NCBI GenBank assembly: GCA_964398055.1
Contig: CAYNLK010000032.1
Span: 5,383 to 69,382 of the forward strand
Length of the DNA stretch: 64,000 nt
Source of the DNA: CAYNLK01 sp964398055
GTDB lineage: Bacteria; Chloroflexota; Anaerolineae; 4572-78; J111
Direction: 5' to 3'
Below, one piece after another: positions 8,593-18,161 of this stretch. The position numbers and the translations under genes are program-made. Every line of letters starts with the position of its first letter. The stretch's first letter is position 1. A model generated the notes under the pieces. That model ran no database searches and had not been told where the DNA came from. It saw only the letters and a list, made by a program, of their open reading frames with translations.

Positions 8593-10335
8593 TTAAAACA
8601 GGCCAACCACCTTGCCCGTATTCAAGTCAATATCCACATCCATGAAAGCAGGTCGGGAAGGCAGCCCAGGCATGGTCCGGATGATGCCCATCAAGGGGTA
8701 AATGAAGCCGGCCCCCACGCTGGCCCGAACTTCCCGGACGGGGATGGTGAAACCCTTCGGTCGCCCCTTCAGGGTGGCATCGTGAGAAAGACTGAGATGG
8801 GTTTTGGCCATGCAAATGGGCAGATTACCGAAACCATTCTGTTCAAAGGTTTTGATCTGGCGTTCGGCCGTCGGTTCGTAAGTTACGCCATCGGCCCCGT
8901 AAATCTCGGTCGCAATCTTCTCGATCTTCTGCTTGATGCTCCAATCCAGCGGATAGAGAAAATGGAAGTTGCTGGGCTTCTCACAGGCGTGCATCACTGC
9001 CTCGGCCAATTCCAGCGCGCCATCACCACCCCTGGCCCAGTGGTCAGACATAACCGCGGTTTCGGCCCCGGCCTGCTGGGACATCTTCTTGACCAACTCG
9101 ACCTCGGCGTCGGTGTCGGTGGGGAAACGATTCACCGCCACCACCGCCGGAATACCAAACTTCTTGACGTTCTCGATATGCGCGGCCAGGTTCTCAATCC
9201 CTTTTTCCAACAGAGGCAGGTTCTCTTCGGTATAGGCCTTGTCCAGGGGCCGCCCGGCCACCACGGTTGGGCCGCCGCCGTGCATCTTTAGCGCCCGGAT
9301 GGTGGCAACCAGGACGACCACATTGGGAATCAGGCCGGAGTAGCGGCACTTGATGTTGAAGAACTTCTCCATACCAATGTCTGCGCCAAAGCCGGACTCG
9401 GTCACCACGTAATCAGCTAACTTCAGGGCAATCTGGTCGGCAATGATCGAGCTGTTACCGTGGGCGATGTTGGCAAAGGGACCGGCATGGACAAAGGCGG
9501 GCTGCCCTTCCAGGGTTTGCATCAGGTTGGGCATAATGGCATCTTTCATCAACACTGTCACTGCGCCGGCCACGCCCAGATCCTCGGCCGTTACCGGTTT
9601 GCCGTTCTTATCCAGCGCTACCACCATCCGGCCAAAGCGCGCCCGCATATCTTTCAAGCCGGTAGTCAGGGCCAGGATGGCCATAATTTCGGAGGAGACA
9701 GTGATATCATACCCGCCTTCGCGGGGCACCCCGTCCAGGTGACCGCCCAATCCCAACACAATCTTGCGCAAGGCCCGATCGTTCACATCAACCACCCGGT
9801 GCCAGGAGATGGTGTAAGGGTCGATATTCAACCGTTTGAGGCCCATTTTGGCCAGCGCCTCGTCACTCTGGAGACTTTCGTGATAGATACGGGCGTCGAG
9901 CGCGGCAGCCACCAGGTTGTGAGCCGCGCTAATGGCGTGGATGTCGCCGGTGAGGTGCAGGTTGAAATCCTCCATCGGAATAATCTGGCTGTAACCGCCG
10001 CCGGCCGCCCCACCTTTGATGCCAAAAGTCGGCCCCTGGCTGGGCTGGCGAATGCAGATCATCACCTTCTTGCCAAGCTTACCCAACCCCTGGGTCAGGC
10101 CGACGCTGGTGGTGGTTTTCCCTTCGCCCAGCGGTGTAGGCGTAATTGCCGTCACGTCAATGTATTTACCCTGCGGATGGTCGGCAAATTTCTCCAAAAC
10201 ATCCAAATGGACCTTGGCTTTGTATTGGCCAAAGAAGTCCAGATCATTCTCGGTCAGGCCGATACTTTCGGCAATTTCGATAATGGGCTTAACTTTTGCT
10301 GCCTGAGCAATTGCAAGATCGCTTGGAACAGACAT
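8593..10335 (-). CDS. fhs: Formate-tetrahydrofolate ligase
   Basis: ATP-dependent ligation of formate to tetrahydrofolate, giving 10-formyl-THF for the folate C1 pool or the methyl branch of the Wood-Ljungdahl pathway. The 580-residue protein carries the P-loop TPTPLGEGKTTTS (about 65-77), QPSQGPTFGIKGGAAGGG, HLTGDIHAI and the C-terminal motif RPAFMDVDID. It is slightly longer than the common 556 residues. Upstream on the same strand is a sigma factor gene. A CRP/FNR-like palindrome lies 113-150 bases before the start, suggesting energy or oxygen-linked control (inference). No other acetyl-CoA pathway gene is in the window. Confidence 0.95.
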   Translation of the reverse strand: MSVPSDLAIAQAAKVKPIIEIAESIGLTENDLDFFGQYKAKVHLDVLEKFADHPQGKYIDVTAITPTPLGEGKTTTSVGLTQGLGKLGKKVMICIRQPSQGPTFGIKGGAAGGGYSQIIPMEDFNLHLTGDIHAISAAHNLVAAALDARIYHESLQSDEALAKMGLKRLNIDPYTISWHRVVDVNDRALRKIVLGLGGHLDGVPREGGYDITVSSEIMAILALTTGLKDMRARFGRMVVALDKNGKPVTAEDLGVAGAVTVLMKDAIMPNLMQTLEGQPAFVHAGPFANIAHGNSSIIADQIALKLADYVVTESGFGADIGMEKFFNIKCRYSGLIPNVVVLVATIRALKMHGGGPTVVAGRPLDKAYTEENLPLLEKGIENLAAHIENVKKFGIPAVVAVNRFPTDTDAEVELVKKMSQQAGAETAVMSDHWARGGDGALELAEAVMHACEKPSNFHFLYPLDWSIKQKIEKIATEIYGADGVTYEPTAERQIKTFEQNGFGNLPICMAKTHLSLSHDATLKGRPKGFTIPVREVRASVGAGFIYPLMGIIRTMPGLPSRPAFMDVDIDLNTGKVVGLF

Positions 10336-10447
10336 ATTATTTTCTCCTTCGAAATTTAATTATTGAGTTTTTACAAATGAGTTTTACAACGGTGTGGAAT
10401 CTGTTGAACCAACTATCAATTGTAAAGAATTTGTTCCAAATTGGTAA

Positions 10448-10485
10448 GTGACATTTGTCCCTTCTTCCTTGTGACAAATGTCACC
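10448..10485. promoter_or_regulatory. CRP/FNR-family-like operator pair upstream of fhs
   Basis: TGTGA-CAAATG-TCACC (10470-10485) fits the CRP/FNR family pattern TGTGA-N6-TCACA. A second, weaker copy, GTGACATTTGTCCC, lies at 10448-10461. Together they form a 12-bp perfect inverted repeat (10448-10459 with 10473-10484). The site lies in the gap between the sigma gene stop and the fhs start. Confidence 0.55.
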
Positions 10486-10615
10486 ATTACAGCGCGGCGC
10501 GACAACGTTTAGGCAGAGACAGCAAACAGATAAAAGCCCACTTCCCCCGGCAAGAACGGGCCAATGTGGATAGGTCAAGAGGTGAACGAAACTCAGCGGG
10601 AGGAAAATCAGCCCA

Positions 10616-11773
10616 TCAGTCAAGAAAATCGCGCAACCGGCGGCTGTGACGGGGATGGCGCAGCTTGCTCAATGCCTTTACTTCTATCTGGCGGATGCGC
10701 TCCCGGGTCACTCCAAATTTACGCCCAACCTCTTCCAGAGTATAAGTCCGGCCATCTTGCAGGCCAAACCTCAATTGCAGCACCCGACCTTCGCGGGCGG
10801 TCAGGCAGGCCAAAACATCATCCATCCGTTCCCGCAACAGGCGATGAAAGGTGGAGTCGTCGGGAGCAATGTTACTCTCATCCTCAATGAAGTCGCCCAG
10901 GGTGCTGTCAAGTTCCTCGCCAACTTCCATTTCTAACGACAGAGGAAATTGAGCGGCCTGGCGAATCCGCTTCAACAAGCGCAGGCTGATCTCCATTTCG
11001 GCGGCAATCTCTTCTTCGGTGGGCGCGTGACCATTCTTCTGGATCAATTCACGGGAAACGCGGGCCAGTTGGGTAACCCGCTCCCCCATATGGACCGGCA
11101 CCCGAATAGTGCGCCCCTGATCCGACAAGGCCCGGCTAACCGCCTGGCGAATCCACCAGGTGGCATAGGTACTGAACTTAAAACCGCGCTGATATTCAAA
11201 CTTTTCCACCGCCCGGATTAAACCAATGTTCCCTTCCTGGATTAAATCCATGAAGGGAACACCGTGACCCACATATTTTTTGGCAATGCTGACAACCAGC
11301 CTGAAGTTAGACTCAATCAGCGTCCGGCGAGCCTCCTGGCCGCGCTGCATGTCGGCTTTGAACTGGGCCATCAACTGCTCATCAGGCGGCTTGTGGTCGG
11401 CTTGGGCTAACCGTTTGGCTGCTTTCTTGCCCCGCTCGATGGCTCTGGCCAACTGCACTTCCTGGCGCCCGGACAGCAGGGGAATACGGCTAATTTCTTT
11501 AAGGTATAAGGCTATGGAGTCGTCAACTTCAAAGTCAGGCTGACTATCTTCTTCCCACCCGGCCAAAAACAAATCATCATGCTCTTCGTCGCGTTCCGCC
11601 TTTTTGCTGGCGCCGTTCGCCGGGTGACGTCCTCGTCCATTCCGAGGGGGGTAGCCCCCCTCGGGTGGTTCCGTATCCTTATCCGGGTGAACGATCAGGA
11701 ACTGCTCTTGCCGCGAGAAAATCACCCGACCTGGCGGCTCTTGTGTCTCTGGATGCGAAAATTCTGCAAGCAT
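10616..11773 (-). CDS. sigA: Primary-type RNA polymerase sigma-70 factor (RpoD/SigA family)
   Basis: Directs RNA polymerase to promoters. Region 1.2 is at about 70-105 (DDSIALYLKEISRIPLLS). Region 2 follows (about 155-220; LIQEGNIGLIRAVEKFE, TYATWWIRQAVSRAL), then region 3 and a full region 4 (TLEEVGRKFGVTRERIRQIE). An acidic and basic N-terminal tail of about 65 residues replaces a full region 1.1. I use the ATG at 11773 (385 residues) because GGAGG sits seven bases upstream; a longer frame begins at 11809. It may be the housekeeping factor or one of several paralogues, as Chloroflexota often have more than one. Confidence 0.93.
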   Translation of the reverse strand: MLAEFSHPETQEPPGRVIFSRQEQFLIVHPDKDTEPPEGGYPPRNGRGRHPANGASKKAERDEEHDDLFLAGWEEDSQPDFEVDDSIALYLKEISRIPLLSGRQEVQLARAIERGKKAAKRLAQADHKPPDEQLMAQFKADMQRGQEARRTLIESNFRLVVSIAKKYVGHGVPFMDLIQEGNIGLIRAVEKFEYQRGFKFSTYATWWIRQAVSRALSDQGRTIRVPVHMGERVTQLARVSRELIQKNGHAPTEEEIAAEMEISLRLLKRIRQAAQFPLSLEMEVGEELDSTLGDFIEDESNIAPDDSTFHRLLRERMDDVLACLTAREGRVLQLRFGLQDGRTYTLEEVGRKFGVTRERIRQIEVKALSKLRHPRHSRRLRDFLD

Positions 11774-11838
11774 AAAACCGCCTCCCTCTTGAACCAAGAG
11801 ACAAAACAACAGTACAGGAACCTAAACCGTGGCACTCA

Positions 11839-11866
11839 TTGACAGGCTGTTTCAACAAGTTATGTT
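11839..11866 (+). promoter_or_regulatory. Divergent plus-strand promoter candidate
   Basis: TTGACA (11839-11844), 16 bases, TATGTT (11861-11866). It overlaps the minus-strand sigma promoter. It would transcribe a roughly 450-base leader towards the PBP-like lipoprotein gene. Confidence 0.4.
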
Positions 11867-11889
11867 AAAATTCAGACATGATATGTCAA
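11862..11889 (-). promoter_or_regulatory. Minus-strand promoter for the sigma factor gene
   Basis: Reading the minus strand, TTGACA (11889-11884) is followed after 16 bases by TAACAT (11867-11862). The transcript would start about 80 bases before the ATG at 11773. Confidence 0.55.
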
Positions 11890-12322
11890 GTAGTATATCA
11901 CATTTTGTTATACGAAGCAATAGGTATTATGAAAAGTTAAGGTAAAAAAACGAATTTTGAGGGGAATTTCGGGGAAAAATCTGACTTTTTGCTGAGATTC
12001 AGCGGAAAGGAATGGGGTGCGCCAGCAAAATGACCCCGGTTCGTCATCAAAGCCCGTATTCACGGATAGTACCGAGGTATCTTCTCGCCTACTCAAAATT
12101 ACCACCATTGGTCGTGACTTTTGGCCAGATTTTTAGGGTACTGTTGGTCACGAGAATTTACGCCTTTTTCCCCTTGTGGTGAGTCGCTTTTCTGTTATAT
12201 CCTATGTGAAATAAAAAGACTATTAGAAGCGCCAAAAGCAAGAATTGTGAAACGAAACATCACCAGCGCCGTGACTTTTTCAATATTCGTTGATTATCTT
12301 AATGGTATTTTTGGAGGTCAAA
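11890..12322. other. Long AT-rich intergenic region between sigA and the signalling operon
   Basis: About 430 bases with lower GC than its surroundings. Short frames exist in it but none has a convincing start or composition. I see no tRNA, riboswitch or clear terminator. It probably serves as a leader or regulatory region for the operon starting at 12323. Confidence 0.5.
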
Positions 12323-13174
12323 ATGTTTAAATTTAATAATTGGAGCAGGTTCATCAGTGGCTTATCTCTGGTTCTCTTAATCGTTACTGGTTGCTCGTCA
12401 GCCGCGGCGGAAACTACCTCAAGTAAGATCACTGCGCCGAAACCACAGACTATTCTTAAAGTATCCGGCTCCGGCAGCGTTACGGCTGTTTTGGAGGCGA
12501 TTCGGCCGGCGTTTGAAGCCGCTACGCCTGGATATCGGCTAGAAGTGCTGCCGGGTTCAGGCACTAGCGAAGGTGTACAAGGTGTTGTTCAGGGAGTGCT
12601 TGACGTAGCGGCTATGGCCAGACCAGCCAAACAAGAGGAAGCGGCTCAAAATGTCAACTATGAAGAATTTGGCCAGGCCGGGCAGGCTGTGATTATTCAT
12701 CCGGCTGTGGGTATTTCCAATCTAACCGCAGCTCAAGTAGCGGCTATTTTTTCTGGTGAAATCACCAACTGGTCTGAAATCGGCGGGCCGAACCGGCCGA
12801 TTATTTTATATGTACGCGACGAGGGCGATTCGAGTACACAAGCTTTACGATCGGCCATCATCGGTGATGCACCGTTTGCCGCATCAGCGGCGCAGGTCAT
12901 CACCAGTCAAAGCGACATGTTGGCGGCGGTAGCCGGGACTCCGGACAGTCTGGGGATTGCTACCTGGCCGACCACGCTGGCAAAAGGAGCTAAAGTGAAG
13001 GCCGTTACAATCGATGGGGTTGCGCCCGGCGACGCCAGCTATCCGATGATAGGCCCGTTTGGGATCGGTTTCCTGACAAAACGCCAGACAGATGTGCAAC
13101 CTCTCATCGACTGGTTACATTCGGACCAGGGCCGGGCGGCGTTGAGTGAATTGGACATGATTATAGCGGAATAG
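12323..13174 (+). CDS. PstS-like periplasmic ligand-binding lipoprotein
   Basis: A 283-residue substrate-binding protein of the phosphate-binding (PBP-like) superfamily. A lipoprotein signal ends in IVTGC (Cys about residue 23). The mature part has SGSGSVTAVLEAI, PGSGTSEG, the FSGEITNWSEIGG signature and VRDEGDSST. PstS proteins bind phosphate through Ser/Thr/Gly backbone contacts, but no pstCAB transporter follows. The gene is instead placed 63 bases before a hybrid histidine kinase with an extracytoplasmic domain, so it may present a ligand to that kinase. GGAGG before the ATG at 12323 supports this start over an upstream ATT. Ligand identity is unknown. Confidence 0.82.
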   Translation: MFKFNNWSRFISGLSLVLLIVTGCSSAAAETTSSKITAPKPQTILKVSGSGSVTAVLEAIRPAFEAATPGYRLEVLPGSGTSEGVQGVVQGVLDVAAMARPAKQEEAAQNVNYEEFGQAGQAVIIHPAVGISNLTAAQVAAIFSGEITNWSEIGGPNRPIILYVRDEGDSSTQALRSAIIGDAPFAASAAQVITSQSDMLAAVAGTPDSLGIATWPTTLAKGAKVKAVTIDGVAPGDASYPMIGPFGIGFLTKRQTDVQPLIDWLHSDQGRAALSELDMIIAE

Positions 13175-13237
13175 TCCGTTAAAAGGCGGCCTGCTCAAGC
13201 TGAGAAACTTGGCTCTCATTCCAAAAGGCAGAAGGTT

Positions 13238-16200
13238 ATGACTCCATCCAGGTTCTTTAAAACTTGGGGCCTCGGCTTCAAACTGAATCTTATTCTGATT
13301 CTTGTGCTGGCCATTTTACTGGTCATCATGCTTTTGATTCTGAACCGCAGTATGACCAACTTAACCCTCAGAACGGGCCAAAGGTCGGTTGAGGAGGAAA
13401 TAACGGTCATCCAGAGCAGATTTGAGGGGGCGAAACAGGAGATATTAACTGCGGCTAAATTGCTGGCAACCAGACCCGGCCTGGTCGAGGCCGTGACAAA
13501 CCGGGATGCGGATACACTGTGGACCATCAGCTTGACCGGCAGGGGCGCCCTTGACCTTGACTATGTAGACGTGGTCGATACCGATGGCGCGCGTTTGATT
13601 ACCACGGCAGAAGTTATAGATGGACCGGCTGTAGACGACCTGGTTGCACTGGGCCTGTTGGGCATCGAAGAGACCAAAATCGTTAGTGATAAACAGCGGC
13701 AGGAGCCGGCGCTGTTATTGGCGGCAACCGTTCCTCTGCGCGATACCTCGGGGGCTATTGTTGGCGCGCTGCTGGCAGGCCGCGAGATTAATGATGAGTT
13801 TTTAACAGAGATCAACTTCTCTCGGGATGAAGTTCAGCTTGCCCTGATTCATGACGACCAAGTTGTGGCCCAAACCGGGCTTCGCTCCATAAATGAACAC
13901 GGGAGCGCAGAGCAGAGTCTGCCGGATGCAGACGTTAGACGGGTGCTTGATCAAACTGCGGTGGAAATGGCCTTGAGTGGACAAACTGTGATTGTTGAAG
14001 AGATTGTGTTCTTTACCGATAACCAACCGCGCGCCCTGGCCTACACCCCGCTGATGATCGATGGAGACGGGCACACCACTCTGGCCATCTCAACCAAAGT
14101 AGGCGAACTGGTCAGCTTCCAACGACAGTTGACAGTAAATATGGGGGTCTTGTTCTCATTTCTGACCATGTTGGCTGTGGCTGCCGTGACCTGGTTTATC
14201 TGGAGAAAAGTGGCCGTACCGCTTGGCAACCTTAAAACCGTGGCCGAACAAATAACGGCGGGCGACTACTCCCTGCAAGCAAAGGTGACAACTACGGATG
14301 AAATCGGCCAACTGGCCCAAAGCTTCAATCAAATGACCGGCAATCTGCGCCAGATGATTGAAGTGGAGCAGCAGGCCAGGACCCAGATTGAATCCACTAA
14401 CAAAGCGCTGGAGGAGCAAATCTGGCAATCAACCGGGCTGGCCCAACTGAACGATAGAATGCAGGGCGAGCACGATATTCCTTCGCTGGCGACCAGTATT
14501 ATTCAACAGCTATGCCACTATCTCCAGGCCCAGATCGGGGCATTGTACATCGTCGAAGATCACCGCCTGAGTCTGGCCGGCAGCTACGCCTACCACAACA
14601 AAACAGGCCGCGGTTGCTTCAAGTTCGGTGAAGGGTTGGTCGGGCAGGCCGCCCTGGAAAAGCAACCCCTGATCGTAACCGATGTGCCAACCGACTACAT
14701 CACCGTTAGTTCAGGTTTGGGTGAAACGCCCCCCAGAAATATTGCCGTCTTTCCCTTCACATTTGAAAATCGAGTGATGGGTGTGGTCGAACTGGGGACA
14801 TTGGGCGAATTCGACCCGGTCCAATTGAACTTCATCCAGGTCGCCCTGGACAATATCGCCATCACCTTTAACACGGCCCAGGCTCGGGCGCGCATTGACC
14901 AACTCCTGCTCAAGACTCAACAACAGGCAGAGGAGTTGCAGGCCCAGAGCGAGGAGTTGCGGGTGGCCAATGAGGAGCTGGAGACGCAAACCGAAAGCCT
15001 GAGAGCCTCAGAAGCCAAGTTGAAAGAGAAACAGGCCGAACTTGAAGTCACCAATGCCCAACTGGAAGAGCAGGCCGCCGCTCTGGAAGAGAATAGCCGG
15101 GTGTTACAGGACAAGCAGGCGACTCTGGACCGGCAGAATCAAACGCTGAAGCTGGCGCAGCAAGAGCTGCAACAGAAGGCTGAGGAGCTGGCCAGGGCCA
15201 GTAAATACAAGTCGGAGTTTCTGGCCAATATGTCTCACGAGTTGCGCACGCCGTTGAATAGCCTGCTGATTCTGGCGCGGATGCTGGCCGACAACGAAGG
15301 CGGCAATCTCACGGACGAGCAGGTCGAATCGGCCCAGATCATCTACAGCGGCGGTCGCGATTTGCTCAACCTGATCAATGACATTCTGGATTTGTCTAAA
15401 GTAGAATCCGGCAAGATGGTCTTCAATTTTGAGCCGACGCCGCTGGCCGACCTGTTGACGACGATTCAGGCCCAATTTGGTCCCGTGGCCGAAGAAAAGG
15501 GGCTGGAGCTGAACCTGACCCTGGCCGATGACCTGCCGGCCACAATCAAAACCGACGCCCAGCGGGTGAAGCAAATCATCAAAAACTTGTTATCCAATGC
15601 CTTCAAATTTACCAACGCCGGCCAGGTTGGGCTGAATATTTACCGACCGGCTGCTGACGTTGACCTATCCCGGAGCGGCCTGGGTCCGGCCGAGGCCGTG
15701 GCCATCAGCGTTACGGATACCGGCATCGGCATGACGCCTGACCAGCAGAAGATCATCTTTGAAGCCTTTCAGCAGGCCGACGGCAGCACCAGCCGGCAGT
15801 ATGGCGGCACCGGCCTGGGCTTATCGATTTCCAGAGAATTGGCGGCCAAGCTTGGGGGACAAATTGGGGTGGAGAGTGAAGTAGGCCGGGGCAGTACCTT
15901 CACCCTGTATCTGCCGTTAGGGAGTAAAGAGGATGAAGCAGACAACAAACAGGCTGGCGTCAGGCCGGCCGAGCCAGACCTTGAATTCAGGGGAAACCAA
16001 AAGAAGGTAGAAATTAAACCTATACCTGCTTCCGATTCCCTCCTGCTGCCGGCCCAATTCCTGCCGGATGATCGGGCTGAACTGACGGCTGACGACAAAA
16101 CCCTGCTCATCATCGAAGACGACCCCAAATTTGCCAAAATCCTGTATGATTTTGCCCACCGAAAGGGGTTCAAATGTCTCATTGCCGGCGCCGGTCAAAC

Positions 16201-17263
16201 CGGGCTGGCGTTGGTTAAAGAATACAAGCCCGAAGCGATCATTCTTGACCTGAACCTGCCTGACCTGAGTGGGTGGCATATCCTGGAGGTGTTAAAGAAT
16301 GATCCGGCCACGCGCCATATCCCGGTGCATATTATGTCCGTGGAGGAGGAAGTCCTGGATGCCTATCGCAAAGGGGCAATTGGTTATTTGACCAAGCCGG
16401 TCAGCCGGGCTGATCTGGAAAAGCCGTTCGAAAAAATCGAGCAATTTATCTCCCGCGAGATAAAAACTCTCTTGTTGGTGGAAGATGATGCCAACTCGAG
16501 ACACAGCATCAAAAAGCTGCTGGAGGGCAGCGACGTACAGATTAGCGAGGCCGAGCGAGGCCAGGCGGCCCTTGACTTGCTGCAAAGCCGCCATTTTGAC
16601 TGCATCATTTTGGATTTGAGCCTGCCTGATATGTCCGGATTTGAGGTATTGAACAAAATGAACGGGCAGAAAGGCGAGGCCAGGTCGCCGGTGATTGTTT
16701 ATACCGGCCGAGATTTGACCCCCGAAGAAAATCTGGAATTGATGAAATATGCCGACAGTGTGATTGTAAAGGGGGTTAAATCGCCGGAACGGTTGCTGGA
16801 TGAAACGGCTTTGTTCCTGCACCGGGTAGTCGCCGATATGCCAGCAGACAAACAGCAAACGATCAAGCAGTTGTACAACCACGATGGCCTGCTCAAGGAC
16901 AAAAAGGTCTTGGTTGTGGATGACGATGTGCGTAATTCTTTCGCCCTGTCAAAACTGCTGTCGGAAAAGGGGATGATCGTGAGAATTGCCCAAAACGGGC
17001 AGAAGGCGCTGGATTTGCTGGCCAAAGAGCCGGTTGATCTGGTGTTGATGGATATCATGATGCCGGTGATGGACGGCTTTACAGCCATCGAGCGGATCCG
17101 GTCGCAGCCGCAGTTGGCTGCCTTACCCATTTTAGCGCTCACGGCCAAGGCAATGAAAGGCGACCGGGAGAAGTGCCTGGCGGTGGGGGCGAATGATTAT
17201 CTGGCCAAGCCGATCGATGTCGACCGGCTATTTTCGATGCTGCGGGTGTGGCTTTACCAATAG
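13238..17263 (+). CDS. Hybrid sensor histidine kinase (sensor-HAMP-GAF-HK-REC-REC-REC)
   Basis: A 1341-residue membrane kinase. Order: TM1 (about 13-33), an extracytoplasmic dCACHE-like sensor (about 35-290), TM2 (about 300-325), HAMP (about 325-380), GAF (about 400-545), a long coiled coil (about 550-660), HisKA with phospho-His in MSHELRTP (about 667), HATPase (about 780-895), and three receiver domains. The receivers start near 953, 1076 and 1221, each with its acidic pair and phospho-Asp (ILDLNLP, ILDLSLP, LMDIMMP). It heads CheR, CheB and a REC-kinase in one operon, so methylation or phosphorelay control is likely even though no chemoreceptor is present. The ligand may be delivered by the upstream PBP-like lipoprotein. 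Confidence 0.92.
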   Translation: MTPSRFFKTWGLGFKLNLILILVLAILLVIMLLILNRSMTNLTLRTGQRSVEEEITVIQSRFEGAKQEILTAAKLLATRPGLVEAVTNRDADTLWTISLTGRGALDLDYVDVVDTDGARLITTAEVIDGPAVDDLVALGLLGIEETKIVSDKQRQEPALLLAATVPLRDTSGAIVGALLAGREINDEFLTEINFSRDEVQLALIHDDQVVAQTGLRSINEHGSAEQSLPDADVRRVLDQTAVEMALSGQTVIVEEIVFFTDNQPRALAYTPLMIDGDGHTTLAISTKVGELVSFQRQLTVNMGVLFSFLTMLAVAAVTWFIWRKVAVPLGNLKTVAEQITAGDYSLQAKVTTTDEIGQLAQSFNQMTGNLRQMIEVEQQARTQIESTNKALEEQIWQSTGLAQLNDRMQGEHDIPSLATSIIQQLCHYLQAQIGALYIVEDHRLSLAGSYAYHNKTGRGCFKFGEGLVGQAALEKQPLIVTDVPTDYITVSSGLGETPPRNIAVFPFTFENRVMGVVELGTLGEFDPVQLNFIQVALDNIAITFNTAQARARIDQLLLKTQQQAEELQAQSEELRVANEELETQTESLRASEAKLKEKQAELEVTNAQLEEQAAALEENSRVLQDKQATLDRQNQTLKLAQQELQQKAEELARASKYKSEFLANMSHELRTPLNSLLILARMLADNEGGNLTDEQVESAQIIYSGGRDLLNLINDILDLSKVESGKMVFNFEPTPLADLLTTIQAQFGPVAEEKGLELNLTLADDLPATIKTDAQRVKQIIKNLLSNAFKFTNAGQVGLNIYRPAADVDLSRSGLGPAEAVAISVTDTGIGMTPDQQKIIFEAFQQADGSTSRQYGGTGLGLSISRELAAKLGGQIGVESEVGRGSTFTLYLPLGSKEDEADNKQAGVRPAEPDLEFRGNQKKVEIKPIPASDSLLLPAQFLPDDRAELTADDKTLLIIEDDPKFAKILYDFAHRKGFKCLIAGAGQTGLALVKEYKPEAIILDLNLPDLSGWHILEVLKNDPATRHIPVHIMSVEEEVLDAYRKGAIGYLTKPVSRADLEKPFEKIEQFISREIKTLLLVEDDANSRHSIKKLLEGSDVQISEAERGQAALDLLQSRHFDCIILDLSLPDMSGFEVLNKMNGQKGEARSPVIVYTGRDLTPEENLELMKYADSVIVKGVKSPERLLDETALFLHRVVADMPADKQQTIKQLYNHDGLLKDKKVLVVDDDVRNSFALSKLLSEKGMIVRIAQNGQKALDLLAKEPVDLVLMDIMMPVMDGFTAIERIRSQPQLAALPILALTAKAMKGDREKCLAVGANDYLAKPIDVDRLFSMLRVWLYQ

Positions 17264-17292
17264 CGCAATTAATTTATAAAAAGAGTAAACCC

Positions 17293-18147
17293 GTGAATAA
17301 CGTAGACCTAGAACAAATTGAGATCAATTTGCTGTTAGAGGCCATTTATCAACGATATGGCTACGATTTCAGGCAGTACGGCCAGGCCTCGATCAAACGC
17401 CGGCTGCTGCACCACCTGGCCAAAACAGAGTCCCGGACAATTTCGGATTTGATCCCGCGGATATTACGGAATGAGTCAACCTTTAGGTCTCTCTTTTTTG
17501 ACCTGTCGGTGACGGTCACGGAGATGTTTCGCGATCCGTGGTTTTATTTAGCCCTACGCCAAAAGGTATTACCCTTTTTGCGAACATTTCCCTTCATCAA
17601 TGTCTGGCTGGCCGGCTGCGCCACCGGTGAAGAGGTATATTCTTTGGCTATTCTGCTGAAAGAGGAAGGGCTTTATAATCGGGCCAACATCTATGCAACC
17701 GATTTCAACGATGCTGCTCTGGAAAAGGCCAGGGCCAGAATCTATCCCATGGAACGGATAAAGGAGTACAGCCTCAATTATCAAAAAGCGGGCGGACGCA
17801 GCTCACTGGCCGACTACTATCAGGCCCACTACCAGTCGATCATTATCGATGCTTCTCTGCAAAACAATATCACTTTTGCCAATCATAACCTGGCCACCGA
17901 CAGCGCCTTTGCCGAGATGCATTTGATTATATGCCGGAATGTGTTGATCTATTTTAACCGGTCCCTGCAAAATAGGGCGTTGTCAATGTTTCGAGATAGT
18001 TTGTGTTACAACGGCTTCCTGGGTTTAGGCGGTAAGGAAACTGTTCAGTTTTCCGAAGTTGAACACGATTTTGAAGAGTTTGCCGCCAGAGAAAGAATCT
18101 ATCAATGTAAACTGCAGAAGCAGGCCATTCCCCAATTTGTTAGTTGA
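17293..18147 (+). CDS. cheR: CheR-type protein-glutamate methyltransferase
   Basis: S-adenosylmethionine-dependent methylation of Glu side chains, classically on chemoreceptors. The N-terminal helical domain (about 5-70; RYGYDFRQYGQASIKRRL) is followed by the Rossmann domain with the SAM motif WLAGCATGEEVYSLAI, IYATDFNDAALEKA and LIICRNVLIYF. I chose GTG at 17293 (284 residues) since AAAAAGAG precedes it; a GTG at 17248 would overlap the kinase by 16 bases. Placed between a hybrid kinase and CheB with no MCP, CheA or CheW, it probably serves a non-chemotactic sensory system whose target is unknown. Confidence 0.9.
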   Translation: MNNVDLEQIEINLLLEAIYQRYGYDFRQYGQASIKRRLLHHLAKTESRTISDLIPRILRNESTFRSLFFDLSVTVTEMFRDPWFYLALRQKVLPFLRTFPFINVWLAGCATGEEVYSLAILLKEEGLYNRANIYATDFNDAALEKARARIYPMERIKEYSLNYQKAGGRSSLADYYQAHYQSIIIDASLQNNITFANHNLATDSAFAEMHLIICRNVLIYFNRSLQNRALSMFRDSLCYNGFLGLGGKETVQFSEVEHDFEEFAARERIYQCKLQKQAIPQFVS

Positions 18148-18161
18148 ATATTGGCCCAGCA

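Noticed and set aside
9460..10359. 299-residue plus-strand frame
   Set aside because: Antisense shadow of fhs; composition unlike a folded protein.
12121..12330. Plus-strand 69-residue frame before the PBP-like lipoprotein
   Set aside because: No ribosome site or homology signs; it overlaps the real start at 12323.
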